DNA from: Acidibrevibacterium fodinaquatile
Lineage (GTDB): Bacteria > Pseudomonadota > Alphaproteobacteria > Acetobacterales > Acetobacteraceae
Length of the DNA: 64,000 bases
Assembly (NCBI RefSeq): GCF_003352165.1
Contig: NZ_CP029176.1
Coordinates: forward strand, 2,542,001-2,606,000
Reading direction: 5' to 3'
The notes under the pieces were generated by a model. That model did not search any database. It was given only the letters and a program-made list of their open reading frames with translations, and was not told the DNA's origin. Positions 25,966 through 34,468 of the stretch are shown one piece after another. The position numbers were made by a program, and so were the translations under genes. The stretch's first letter is position 1, and every line of letters starts with the position of its first letter.

Positions 25966-27021
25966 TCAGCCCTGACGTGACGCGACCGGCGCGTGCGGAA
26001 TGTCGCGTTCGATGCGAACCGCAACGCGGTTCTTGCGCCGCCCGACCCGCCCCTCGTACAGCGGGCGGCCGCCACAGCGCAGCTGCACCGGCGCGCCAGG
26101 CAGCACGTTGAGCAAAAGCTGGCTGCCCGGACGCAGCGCCAGCACGTCCGAAAGCTGCATCACCTGCTCGTCGAGCAACGCCTCGAGTTCGACCTCGGTG
26201 TTCCACAATTCTTCCGCGAGATGGGTTTCCCAGATCGAATCGCGGCCGAATTTTTCGCCCATGAACTGCTGGAGCAGCAATTCGCGCACCGGCTCCAAGG
26301 TCGCGTAGGGGAGCAAAAGCTCCATCCGGCCGCCACGGTCCTCCATATCGATGCGAAGCCGCGCCAGCACGGCGGCATTGGAAAGCCGGCTGATGGTGGC
26401 AAAGCGCGGATTGACCTCAAGCCGCTCATAGCGGAACGTCACCGGGCAGATCGGATCGAAACTCGCGGAAAGATCGGCGAGCACGACATGGATCAGCCGC
26501 TCGACCAGGGTGCGCTCGATGGTGGTGTAGGGGCGGCCTTCGATGCGCATCGCCGCCGTGCCGCGGCGGCCGCCGAGCAAGACATCGACGATGGAATAGA
26601 TCATCGCCGAATCGATCACCATCAAGCCGTAATTATCCCACTCCTCCGCCTTGAACACCGCGAGCATCGCCGGCAGCGGGATCGAATTCAGATAATCGCC
26701 GAAGCGGAGCGAGAGAATATTGTCGATGCTGACTTCGACATTGTCGCTGGTGAAGTTGCGGAGCGAGGTCGACATGATGCGCACCAGCCGATCGAAGACG
26801 ATCTCGAGCATCGGCAGGCGTTCATACGAAACCAGGCCCGAACTGATGATCCGCTGGATCCCCGAACGCGCATCGCCGCCATTGCCGCTGCCGTCATCGA
26901 AGCCGAGCAGGCTGTCGATTTCGGCCTGGTTGAGAACGCGCGTCGCCTCCACGCCGCTCTCGGTCGCGGCACCCCAGGCGGCGGCGAGTTCGTCATCGGA
27001 TGGGTCGGCATCACCGCTCAT
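25966..27021 (-). CDS. fliM: Flagellar motor switch protein FliM
   Basis: FliM is part of the C-ring at the base of the flagellum and receives phospho-CheY. The 351-residue protein has the N-terminal CheY-binding peptide, here NQAEIDSLLGFDD (residues about 31-43). The middle CheC-like domain includes YLNSIPLPAMLAVF and GGRRG. The C-terminal SpoA domain has LRPGSQLLLN and LYEGRVGRRKNRVAVRI. The length is typical. Its ATG overlaps the fliL stop (ATGA). Confidence 0.96.
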   Translation of the reverse strand: MSGDADPSDDELAAAWGAATESGVEATRVLNQAEIDSLLGFDDGSGNGGDARSGIQRIISSGLVSYERLPMLEIVFDRLVRIMSTSLRNFTSDNVEVSIDNILSLRFGDYLNSIPLPAMLAVFKAEEWDNYGLMVIDSAMIYSIVDVLLGGRRGTAAMRIEGRPYTTIERTLVERLIHVVLADLSASFDPICPVTFRYERLEVNPRFATISRLSNAAVLARLRIDMEDRGGRMELLLPYATLEPVRELLLQQFMGEKFGRDSIWETHLAEELWNTEVELEALLDEQVMQLSDVLALRPGSQLLLNVLPGAPVQLRCGGRPLYEGRVGRRKNRVAVRIERDIPHAPVASRQG

Positions 27022-27524
27022 TGCACCAAAAGCTCCTCGAACAGGATATCGACGATGCGCGCCGGCTGGGCCACGAGATTGGCGCGCGCGATCATCTCCT
27101 CGCGCAGGCGATAGGTGCCCGATGAGCCGCGCAACTCGTCGGGATGCATCTCGCGGAGATAGGTCTGGAAAACATCGAGGATACGCGGCATCGCCGCGGC
27201 GATGACCGCCTGATCGCCGGCCTTCGCGAGTTCGAGCCGCGCCTTGAGCTTGACATAGCTTTGGCGCCGCCCGCCAGTATCGAGATTGGTGATGATTTCC
27301 GGCACATCGGTATAGACCGGCGCGACCAATTCGGCCGCCTTCGTGGCCGCCGCCGGCGCTTCGTGGTGGCCGCCGAGAAGACGCGGCAGAATGCCGGAAA
27401 ACCAGAGGCCAGCGCCGATCACGGCGAGCAGAAGCGGCACCGCGAGCAGGATCAGCTTGCGCCGCCCACCGCCGCCCGTCTTAACCTCCGCCACCGTCTC
27501 GTTGGCCGCTACCGCCGAACTCAT
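27018..27524 (-). CDS. fliL: Flagellar basal body-associated protein FliL
   Basis: FliL is a single-pass inner-membrane protein that surrounds the stator and supports torque. The 168-residue product has a membrane helix at about residues 22-42 (KLILLAVPLLLAVIGAGLWF) and a periplasmic domain with VYTDVPEIITNLDTGGRRQSYVKLKARLEL, the typical FliL strand pattern. The Met at 27524 was taken in place of an upstream one because it gives the usual short polar N-terminus. It heads the leftward operon fliL-fliM-DUF6468-motE-like-cheY-cheZ-repeat protein. Confidence 0.93.
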   Translation of the reverse strand: MSSAVAANETVAEVKTGGGGRRKLILLAVPLLLAVIGAGLWFSGILPRLLGGHHEAPAAATKAAELVAPVYTDVPEIITNLDTGGRRQSYVKLKARLELAKAGDQAVIAAAMPRILDVFQTYLREMHPDELRGSSGTYRLREEMIARANLVAQPARIVDILFEELLVQ

Positions 27525-27784
27525 CGCCCGTTCGCACCTTTCGCCAGAACACGTTTGCGGCGCCATCTTGCCGCCAAGCGATTAACGAAGCCTTGCCAAA
27601 TCCGCCCCATCGGCAAGTTTTGCCGGGCGTTCGCGGCGCCGGCCGTGCCGGAGGCGGCAGGCCGTGCCGAGGGGCATGCAGAGATGCGGCCGAATACCGC
27701 CGCCGCCGGAGATCGGGCGGCTGGCATGGGGCTTGCTCCTACCGGCGCGAGGCCAGCGCGGCCTTACCCGAAGACCCGGAGCGG
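27525..27784. promoter_or_regulatory. Divergent flagellar control region between fliL and flgF
   Basis: This 260-base gap is one of the longest non-coding stretches in the window and separates two flagellar operons. It contains a sigma-54 promoter for flgF (27722-27737) and an inverted repeat, CTTGCC...GGCAAG, at 27592-27617. The repeat is followed by TTTTGCCGGGCG and is a candidate site for an activator or repressor. I see no equally good sigma-54 promoter facing fliL. Confidence 0.6.
27722..27737 (+). promoter_or_regulatory. Sigma-54 (RpoN) promoter of the flgFGAH operon
   Basis: The sequence TGGCATGGGGCTTGCT fits the -24/-12 consensus TGGCAC-N5-TTGCW, with GG and GC separated by exactly 10 bases. 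Transcription would start near 27748, about 37 bases before the flgF ATG. RpoN control of rod and hook genes is well known in several alphaproteobacteria. An enhancer-binding activator should bind further upstream. Confidence 0.7.
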
Positions 27785-28531
27785 ATGCCTGTCATGCAAA
27801 ATCCTTCGACCATCGCCCTCTCGCGCGTCGTCGCCCAGCAGCGGCTGATCGACATCACCGCCAACAACATCGCCAACACCGCAACCAGCGGCTATCGCGC
27901 CGAACGCATGCTGTTCGGCGGCTGGATGAGCCGCCAGCTCCATACCGATGCCCCGCGCGGCGGCCAGGCCATCACCTATACCGAGGACAAGGCGATCTAT
28001 CGCGACACCAATGAAGGGGCCCTGAGCCGCACCGGCAACCCGCTCGATCTCGCGATCAAGGGCGACGGCTATTTCACCGTCGCGACGTCGAACGGGCCGC
28101 GGCTGACGCGGGCTGGGCATTTCAGCCTCAACGCCACCGGCAACATCGTTGATGCCAACGGCAACGCCCTTCTCGACACCAGCGGCCAGCCGCTTCAGGC
28201 CGGCACCTCCGACGCCCCCCTCACCATCGCGCGGGACGGCACCATCAGCGGCGCCAACGGCCAAATCGGCCAGATCGGCCTGGTTGCACCGAACGACCCG
28301 ACGGCGATGCAAAGCGAGGGCGGGCAGCGGCTGCGCGCCACCGGCCCGACCAGCCCGGTGGCCGCCCCGGTCATCATCCAGGGCATGATCGAGCAGAGCA
28401 ACGTGAAGCCGGTGGTGGAACTGACCTCGATGATGGAGCAGTCCCGCAACTTCGAATTCGCGACCCAGTTCATTCAGGAGGAGGACAACCGGCAGATGAA
28501 CGCGATCTCGAAAATCATGACCCCGGCCTGA
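27785..28531 (+). CDS. flgF: Flagellar basal-body rod protein FlgF
   Basis: FlgF is a proximal rod subunit. The 248-residue protein begins with the rod-protein N-terminal helix (LIDITANNIANTATSGYRAER), followed by the beta-domain with LAIKGDGYFTV, and ends with the matching C-terminal helix (NFEFATQFIQEEDNRQMNAI). These termini form the coiled coil of axial proteins. Start choice: ATG at 27785 or 27794; both begin just before the conserved helix. It is first in the rightward operon behind the sigma-54 promoter. Confidence 0.93.
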   Translation: MPVMQNPSTIALSRVVAQQRLIDITANNIANTATSGYRAERMLFGGWMSRQLHTDAPRGGQAITYTEDKAIYRDTNEGALSRTGNPLDLAIKGDGYFTVATSNGPRLTRAGHFSLNATGNIVDANGNALLDTSGQPLQAGTSDAPLTIARDGTISGANGQIGQIGLVAPNDPTAMQSEGGQRLRATGPTSPVAAPVIIQGMIEQSNVKPVVELTSMMEQSRNFEFATQFIQEEDNRQMNAISKIMTPA

Positions 28532-28583
28532 CCGCCACCGCCTTGATGCCCCGCCCTCCTGACGTCACGGAGCCCCCTTCGCC

Positions 28584-29372
28584 ATGATGCGTTCGCTCGA
28601 TATCGCCGCCACCGGCATGCAGGCCCAGGAACTCAATGTCGAGGTGATTTCCAACAATATCGCCAACATGACGACCACCGCCTACAAGCGCCAGCGCGCC
28701 GAGTTCCAGGATCTGATCTATCAGGATCTGAGCCGCGTCGGCTCCTACACCTCCGAGACCGGCACCATCCTTCCCGCCGGCATCCAGGTCGGGCTCGGCG
28801 TGCAGAACTCGGCGATCGGGCGGATCAACGAGCAGGGAAACCTGCAGCAGACCAACAACACGTTCGATCTCGCGCTCCAGGGCGCCGGCTATTTCCAGAT
28901 CCAACTTCCGACCGGCCAGATCGCCTATACCCGCGACGGCACCTTCAGCCTCTCGCCGACCGGCCAGCTCGTCACCGCGGACGGCTATGTCGTGCTCCCG
29001 GGCGTCACCATCCCGAGCAATGCCGTCAGCGTCAATATCAGCACGGCCGGGCAGGTGCAGGTCTTGCTGCCCAACCAGACGCAGCCACAAACCGTCGGCC
29101 AGCTCCAGCTCGTGATTTTCCCCAATGAGGAAGGGCTTGAGGCGATGGGCAGCAACCTCTTCGAGCAAACCGCCGCCTCCGGCGTTCCCATCCCCGGCAT
29201 GCCGAGCCAGCCCGGCTATGCCTCCGTCCAGCAGGGGTTTCTCGAAGTCTCGAACGTCAACGTGGTAACCGAGATCACCAATCTGATCACCGCCCAGCGC
29301 GCTTATGAGATGAATAGCCGGGTGATCACCACCTCCGATCAGATGCTTTCCACCCTCACCAATCTGCGTTGA
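28584..29372 (+). CDS. flgG: Flagellar distal rod protein FlgG
   Basis: FlgG forms the distal rod that passes through the P and L rings. The 262-residue product has the near-invariant ends: MMRSLDIAATGMQAQELNVE and SNNIANMTTTAYKRQRAEFQDLIYQ at the N-terminus, and EITNLITAQRAYEMNSRVI at the C-terminus. The length equals that of typical FlgG. It lies 52 bases after flgF, and its stop is close to the flgA start. Confidence 0.97.
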   Translation: MMRSLDIAATGMQAQELNVEVISNNIANMTTTAYKRQRAEFQDLIYQDLSRVGSYTSETGTILPAGIQVGLGVQNSAIGRINEQGNLQQTNNTFDLALQGAGYFQIQLPTGQIAYTRDGTFSLSPTGQLVTADGYVVLPGVTIPSNAVSVNISTAGQVQVLLPNQTQPQTVGQLQLVIFPNEEGLEAMGSNLFEQTAASGVPIPGMPSQPGYASVQQGFLEVSNVNVVTEITNLITAQRAYEMNSRVITTSDQMLSTLTNLR

Positions 29373-29380
29373 GGCCGAGC

Positions 29381-30394
29381 ATGCGCCCGCGTTTTTCCCC
29401 TCTCCCGCGCCTTGCGCTGCTGCTGCTCGCAAGCGCTCTCGCAACGCCTGCGGCCAAGGCCGCGAGTTTACGCGATCTCGTCGTGCTCTCGGGGCCGGTG
29501 GTGCGGCTTTCCGACCTGTTCGACGATGCCGGGCCGAATGGCGAGCGGGTGCTGGGCCCCGCGCCCCAGCCGGGTGGGCGGGTCACCGTGCCGGCGCACC
29601 AGCTCGCCGCCATTGCCCGCCAGTTCGGCGTTGCCTGGCAGCCGGCGTCCGACAGCGATCAGGTGGTGCTGGAGCGGCCGGCGCGCTCCCTCGCGCGGAC
29701 CGAGATCGTCGCCGCATTGCGCGATGCCTTGGCCGAGGCCGGGGCGGGTCCGGATTGCGCCATCGCGCTCGACAGCGTCGCGACGCCGCCGGTCGCCGCC
29801 GATGGCGCCTTGCGTCCGACCGTCGAGCAGATCGATTTCGACGCCGCGAACAGCCATTTCACCGCCATGCTCGGCTTCGCCGCGCCGGGCATGAAGACGA
29901 AATACCTCCATGTTTCCGGCCATGCCTGGCCGATGGTCGATGTGCCGGTGGCGGCACTTCCGATCGCCGCCGGCAGCCGTATTCAAACCGGCGATCTCCG
30001 CATCGAACACATGCGCCGCGACCAGGTGCCGGGCGATACGGTGCGCGATCCCCGCGAGGCGGAAGGCATGATGCTGCGCCACGCCGCGATCGCCGGGCGG
30101 CCGATCCCGCGCGCCGACCTTGCCCGCCCGCCCTTGGTGCAGCGCGGCTTGCCGGTGCGGGTGACGCTCGATCAGCCGGGAATTTCGATGGTGGTGCAGG
30201 GTCAGGCGCTGCAGGACGGCATGCTCGGCGCGGTGGTGCGGGTGGTCAATCCGCTGTCACACGCCGTCGTCGATGCCGAGGTGACGGGGCCGCAAACGGC
30301 GCGGGTCATGCCGGGCAGCTATCCGGAAGTGCCGCCAAACGCCAGCGGGCTGACGAATGGTCTCGCGTCGCTCTCGCCCGGAGGTCAGCCATGA
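29381..30394 (+). CDS. flgA: Flagellar P-ring assembly chaperone FlgA
   Basis: FlgA is a periplasmic chaperone for the P-ring protein FlgI. The 337-residue product has a signal peptide (LPRLALLLLASALATPAAKA) and a C-terminal SAF/FlgA domain with AALPIAAGSRIQTGDL, PGDTVRDPREAEGMMLR and VRVTLDQPGISMVVQGQAL. The ATG at 29381 follows a GAGG ribosome-binding site; an in-frame TTG at 29369 overlaps the flgG stop and is less likely. It is longer than E. coli FlgA because of an extended N-terminal region, as is common in alphaproteobacteria. flgI itself is not here. Confidence 0.93.
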   Translation: MRPRFSPLPRLALLLLASALATPAAKAASLRDLVVLSGPVVRLSDLFDDAGPNGERVLGPAPQPGGRVTVPAHQLAAIARQFGVAWQPASDSDQVVLERPARSLARTEIVAALRDALAEAGAGPDCAIALDSVATPPVAADGALRPTVEQIDFDAANSHFTAMLGFAAPGMKTKYLHVSGHAWPMVDVPVAALPIAAGSRIQTGDLRIEHMRRDQVPGDTVRDPREAEGMMLRHAAIAGRPIPRADLARPPLVQRGLPVRVTLDQPGISMVVQGQALQDGMLGAVVRVVNPLSHAVVDAEVTGPQTARVMPGSYPEVPPNASGLTNGLASLSPGGQP

Positions 30395-31125
30395 GGCGCT
30401 TCCTGCTGACCAGCGCCCTGGTCGCGCTGCTGCCCGGCTGCGGCGTGCTCGCCAACCTCGCCGAGGTCGGCAAGCCGCCGCAAATCTCGAAGACCACCGA
30501 CCCGACGCTCGACCCCGATTGGCGGCCGCTGACCATGCCGACACCGGCGCCGCAGCCGCCGCCGCCGGTTGAGAACAGCCTCTGGCGCCCTGGCTCGCGC
30601 GCCTTCTTCAAGGACGAGCGGGCCTCCAAGGTCGGCGATCTCGTCACCATCGTCGTCAATGTGAACGACGCCGCGACCGCCAACGACAACACCATGGAGC
30701 AGCGCACCGACAGCGAAACCATGGGGGTGCCCGGGTTCTTCGGCCTCGGCGCCCTGGTGCCTTCGTTTCTCAAGGGTTCGACGGCGTCCAACCTGGTCAA
30801 TATCAATAGCGGCACCAATCTCTTCACCATTGGCCAGATTCAGCGCAACGAAACCGTCACCGTTCGCCTCGGCGCGGTCGTGACGCAGGTTTTGCCGAAC
30901 GGCAATCTCGTCGTCGAGGCCCGTCAGGAGATGCTGGTGAATGCCGAATTGCGCCAGGTGAAAGTCACCGGCGTCATCCGGCCCGAGGATATCGCGAGCG
31001 ACAATACCGTGCCGCATGATCGCATCGCCGAGGCGCGGATCACCTATGCCGGCCGTGGCCAGCTCACCGAGGTCAACGAGCCGCGCTGGGGCCAGCAGAT
31101 GCTGGACGTGATGCTGCCGTTCTGA
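30391..31125 (+). CDS. flgH: Flagellar L-ring lipoprotein FlgH
   Basis: FlgH forms the outer-membrane L ring around the rod. The 244-residue precursor has a lipoprotein signal (LLTSALVALLPGC, Cys17). Its conserved body includes SLWRPGSRAFFKDERASKVGDLVTIVV, FTIGQIQRNETVTVRLGAVV and the C-terminal GQLTEVNEPRWGQQMLDVMLPF. The ATG overlaps the flgA TGA (ATGA). It is the last flagellar gene before a convergent Hint protein gene; flgI would often follow but is absent. Confidence 0.96.
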   Translation: MRRFLLTSALVALLPGCGVLANLAEVGKPPQISKTTDPTLDPDWRPLTMPTPAPQPPPPVENSLWRPGSRAFFKDERASKVGDLVTIVVNVNDAATANDNTMEQRTDSETMGVPGFFGLGALVPSFLKGSTASNLVNINSGTNLFTIGQIQRNETVTVRLGAVVTQVLPNGNLVVEARQEMLVNAELRQVKVTGVIRPEDIASDNTVPHDRIAEARITYAGRGQLTEVNEPRWGQQMLDVMLPF

Positions 31126-31174
31126 TCGGGGGCCAAAACGGCACGGCGCCAAAATGGCGCTTTACCCCGGAAAC

Positions 31175-31206
31175 CTCGCGCCCGGCCCCGAACGGGGCGG
31201 CGCGAG
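31175..31206. terminator. GC-rich hairpin between flgH and the convergent Hint gene
   Basis: An outer 7-bp stem CTCGCGC/GCGCGAG (31175-31181 with 31200-31206) encloses an inner stem GCCCC-GAAC-GGGGC at 31185-31198. It lies 50 bases after the flgH stop and 2 bases before the stop of the Hint gene on the other strand. No T-run follows, so factor-independent termination is uncertain. Confidence 0.45.
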
Positions 31207-31208
31207 GG

Positions 31209-33464
31209 TCAGGCGGCATCGGTGAGCGCCCGATCGAACGGCGCCGGCGCCGCGAGGTAGCGGAGGCCGCTTGCCGCAATCGTCACCCGGAGCTGCCCGC
31301 CGCCGGCGAGATGGCGCGGCCGCACCCAGGCGAGCGGGATTTCGCTCTCGCCGTCGCTCCAGCGCCAATGACCGCTTTCGGCGGCTTCGAGGGCGTGCCA
31401 GCCGGCGCCGAGGGTCGCCAGCGGAATTTCCGCGGCGCGGCCGCGCCCCTGCCAGAGAAGGCGATGAACGGCGACGCCGAGCGGCCGATGATCGGCGCAA
31501 TCGGGCAGGATTTCCCCAGGCACCGCGATGCGCGAGACGAGCCGCGGCGCCGCGCCATCGGGCACCGGAAAGACATGGGTCGTGAACCCGCCCTCGCGTT
31601 CGATGGCGCTCGCCTCGATCCGGCGATCACCAAGGCGAAGATGGAGATCGGGCTCGGTGGTCTCACGCGCGCCGAGGGCGATGAGGCGCGCGCGCAATTG
31701 CCGCCGCGCCGCAACCCAGTGCGGTCCGTCCCAGATCAGCGGGAAACACGTCTCGTGCCAGGCTTTCGCCGGCCGCGTCGAGAAATCGGGATGCAGCACC
31801 ATCCCGACACCTTCGAAATCGGCGCGGTTGCCGGTATCGAGATAGCTTTCGCTCGGGCAGTTTTCCGAGAACAAGACGGCGTGCTCGTCAAGCTCGACAT
31901 GGAAATACTCGACCACAGCGACCGGCTCGCGCACGATGCTGAGGCCGTTCAAGAGATGCTCGGCCGGGATCAAAACACCGTCGAAATAGAAGGAATGCCC
32001 CGGCGAGACCACGAGATCGCGCGATGGCACGCTCTCGGCGAAGGCGCCGGCGCGGATGCGGATCGGCTGCACCGCCGCCGGGCGGGGATGGCGCCGGATA
32101 TCGATCCGCCGCCGCCCGATCCAGACGATCGGCCGCCATTCGCCCTTGAGCGTCGCGACGCTGTCGCCATGCCGCAGCGCCTCGACCGCGATCTCACCGC
32201 GCGCGGTTCTGATCCGCGTGCCGCGCGTAAAACACGGGATGGTGTTGGCGATCGCTTCGTTGCCGCCGGCATTGGTGAGGCTGAAATCGCTCTGGGTGTA
32301 GCTCGCATTCGGGTTGAGCTGCAGGCTTGCGAGCGGCGTGCCGGACGCGCTGACCGTCAGCACATTGCCGGCGCCGAGCGCGAGCTGATCGGCGGCATTG
32401 TAGCTATCGCTGGTGAGAACGATGGTGTCGCCGGCGACGAGATGATCGATGGTCGCGGCAAATCCGCTGGCATCGCCGAGCCCGATTATCCCGCTATTGC
32501 CGAGCGCGAGCGTCTCGCCTGCGGCAACCGCGCCGGTGAGCGTCCAATCCGCCCCGCTCGCCTCGGTGATGGTCTGAAAATTGCGGTATTCGGCGCTGCT
32601 CCCGCCGATGCTGCCACTGACGGTGCCGGCGCTGGCCGCCGAGGCGAGGGTGATGCTGTTTGCCGTCGTCGCCGAGGCGCCGACATAACCGATGAATTTC
32701 GCCCCGGGATCGAGGATCAGCGAGGCATCGCCGCCGCCGAACGCAACCGCCCCGACGCTGCTGTAGGGGCTTTCGATGGTGCCGGCATTGGTAAGCGTGA
32801 TCGCGGCGGTATCGGCCCCACTGACCGCAATCCCATGGTAGCCGGAAATCGTCCCGGCATTGATGATCGTCGCCCCGCCGGCCTGGATATAAACGCCACG
32901 GCCGACAAAACCGCTCCCAGATCCTTGCCCGCCCTGGATGACCCCGCCCTGGTTGTTGATGGTGTTGGTACCGGCGTTAGCATTGTCGATGATGACGCCG
33001 GTCGCGACATTGCCGGAGGCGATGATGTGGCCGTCATTAAGGAGGTAATTGCTGGCATTCGTGTTCCCGAGGGAAACGCCGACATCCTTGGCGACGTAGC
33101 TGGCGGCCACCCCGACACCCGGGGTGGAAGAAATCGTCCCGGAACTGGTATTGGTGACCGCGGCGCCGCCATTGTCGGACGGCGTCGCATCGGTGATCGA
33201 AACGCCGATGAGTGCCGAAATCGTTCCAGAATTCTCGACTGTCCCGCCATCGTAAAACGCGATGCCGGTGCCGTCGTTTTTTCCCGCCTGGTTTTCGATG
33301 AGCCCGGCGTTGATGACACTATCGCCGGTGCCGCCGCCAAAAGCTCCATAGATAGCGAAGCCAGAGGCGACATCGACGGTGCCGGTTTTGAGGATATCGA
33401 GCGTGTTGCCGCTTGTGATATGTTGCTCGAGAGCGGTGGACGTGCTGAGCGTTGTCGTGGTCAT
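31209..33464 (-). CDS. Hint_2-domain protein with beta-helix-like repeat passenger
   Basis: The 751-residue protein has two parts. Residues 1-400 are Gly/Thr/Asn-rich with repeated NAGTI/NSGTI units ([36 protein letters not shown]), which predict a right-handed beta-helix like autotransporter passengers. From Cys411 ([20 protein letters not shown]) to about 548 there is a Hint domain of the Hint_2 type, with [10 protein letters not shown] (His490) and [15 protein letters not shown] and YLDTGNR. A further beta-rich C-terminal region of 200 residues follows. The canonical intein HN ending is not evident. No signal peptide or translocator domain is seen. It could undergo Hint-driven cleavage or cross-linking at the surface; this is inference. 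Confidence 0.8.
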   Translation of the reverse strand: MTTTTLSTSTALEQHITSGNTLDILKTGTVDVASGFAIYGAFGGGTGDSVINAGLIENQAGKNDGTGIAFYDGGTVENSGTISALIGVSITDATPSDNGGAAVTNTSSGTISSTPGVGVAASYVAKDVGVSLGNTNASNYLLNDGHIIASGNVATGVIIDNANAGTNTINNQGGVIQGGQGSGSGFVGRGVYIQAGGATIINAGTISGYHGIAVSGADTAAITLTNAGTIESPYSSVGAVAFGGGDASLILDPGAKFIGYVGASATTANSITLASAASAGTVSGSIGGSSAEYRNFQTITEASGADWTLTGAVAAGETLALGNSGIIGLGDASGFAATIDHLVAGDTIVLTSDSYNAADQLALGAGNVLTVSASGTPLASLQLNPNASYTQSDFSLTNAGGNEAIANTIPCFTRGTRIRTARGEIAVEALRHGDSVATLKGEWRPIVWIGRRRIDIRRHPRPAAVQPIRIRAGAFAESVPSRDLVVSPGHSFYFDGVLIPAEHLLNGLSIVREPVAVVEYFHVELDEHAVLFSENCPSESYLDTGNRADFEGVGMVLHPDFSTRPAKAWHETCFPLIWDGPHWVAARRQLRARLIALGARETTEPDLHLRLGDRRIEASAIEREGGFTTHVFPVPDGAAPRLVSRIAVPGEILPDCADHRPLGVAVHRLLWQGRGRAAEIPLATLGAGWHALEAAESGHWRWSDGESEIPLAWVRPRHLAGGGQLRVTIAASGLRYLAAPAPFDRALTDAA

Positions 33465-33742
33465 TGGCGGATTCCCAATTTTCTCCCATGCGCCCGCCAC
33501 GGATCGGCTCTCGCCGCCGCACGGCAGTCAGAGCGATTTAGAGCGATTGCAAATCAGGAGGCAAAGACTATTTCAAGGCGTGAGAAAAATAATTGATAGC
33601 ATCTAAAGTAGCGCACTCGTCATAGCGCGACAGTATTGTGAGAGTTTTCTCAAAATTATTTCAGACGCACGCTGGCGATCGAGCCCGTTTGCGCCGCGCG
33701 TGATCCGGTCTATGAAACCTTCGCTAGGAAAAGGAAAACGAC
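33465..33742. promoter_or_regulatory. A/T-rich divergent region between the Hint gene and the amidotransferase gene
   Basis: These 278 bases hold no gene that I can support. The central part (33535-33665) is much richer in A and T than the surroundings and includes GAAAAATAATTGATA. A 5-bp inverted repeat TGAGA-GTTT-TCTCA is at 33639-33652 and could be an operator. Both flanking genes should be driven from here. AAGGAAAACGAC supplies a ribosome-binding site for the rightward gene. Confidence 0.5.
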
Positions 33743-34468
33743 ATGGCCGTTGTCGTCGGCATTCCCGCGTGTGCGATTTCCAGTAAGGGCCAGGTGCATC
33801 ACAGCGCGCCGGCGCGCTATGGCGCGGCGCTGCTCGAGGTTGCCGGCTGCGTTCCGGTGCTGATCCCACCGATCGGCGAGGCCGCCTTGGATCTGCTCGC
33901 GCGACTCGATGGCGTGCTGCTCGATGGCAGCCCGAGCAATGTCGAACCCTGGCGTTACGGCGCCGCCGAGGATCTGACCCCCGAGGCCCACGATCCGGCG
34001 CGCGATGCCACCACACTCGCCCTTGCGCGCGAAGCCCTGGCCGCTGGCGTGCCGCTTTTTGCCATTTGCCGCGGCGTTCAGGAATTGAACGTCGCGCTCG
34101 GCGGCACGCTGAGCCAGCGCGTCCACGCCCTTCCCGGCCGCTTGGCCCATATCGGGCGTGAGGAGGATCGCGAGGCGCGTTACGCCGCCCGTCATCCGGT
34201 GCGGCTCTCGGGGCAGCTCGCCGAAATCATCGGCGAGAGCGAAATCCTGGTGAACTCCGTCCATGAACAAGCGATCGATCGGCCGGCGCCCGATCTCGCC
34301 ATCGAAGCCATCGCCCCCGACGGCACCATCGAGGGCGTGCGGGTAGCGAGCGCGTCAGGCTTTGCGATCGGTGTGCAATGGCATCCCGAGTGGCGCGCCG
34401 GCGACAATGCCGCAAGCCGCCGCCTCTTCGCCGCGTTCGCCGCCGCCTGCCGACAGCGTTCGCGCTGA
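33743..34468 (+). CDS. Class I glutamine amidotransferase, gamma-glutamyl-GABA hydrolase-like
   Basis: The 241-residue protein is of the PuuD/peptidase C26 type, which hydrolyses gamma-glutamyl-GABA in putrescine breakdown or related gamma-glutamyl compounds. The nucleophile is Cys109 in LFAICRGVQELNVALGG. The His-Glu pair is in VQWHPEW near residues 209-213, and GVLLDGSPSNVEPWRY fits the family's substrate region. No other puu genes are nearby. Its last 114 bases overlap the copD-like gene on the other strand. Confidence 0.87.
   Translation: MAVVVGIPACAISSKGQVHHSAPARYGAALLEVAGCVPVLIPPIGEAALDLLARLDGVLLDGSPSNVEPWRYGAAEDLTPEAHDPARDATTLALAREALAAGVPLFAICRGVQELNVALGGTLSQRVHALPGRLAHIGREEDREARYAARHPVRLSGQLAEIIGESEILVNSVHEQAIDRPAPDLAIEAIAPDGTIEGVRVASASGFAIGVQWHPEWRAGDNAASRRLFAAFAAACRQRSR

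Noticed and set aside
31209-33464. Self-splicing intein in a host protein
   Set aside because: The domain starts with the expected Cys, but no HN-Cys/Ser/Thr junction or homing endonuclease is seen and the flanks do not join into a known protein. It fits Hint_2 surface proteins better.
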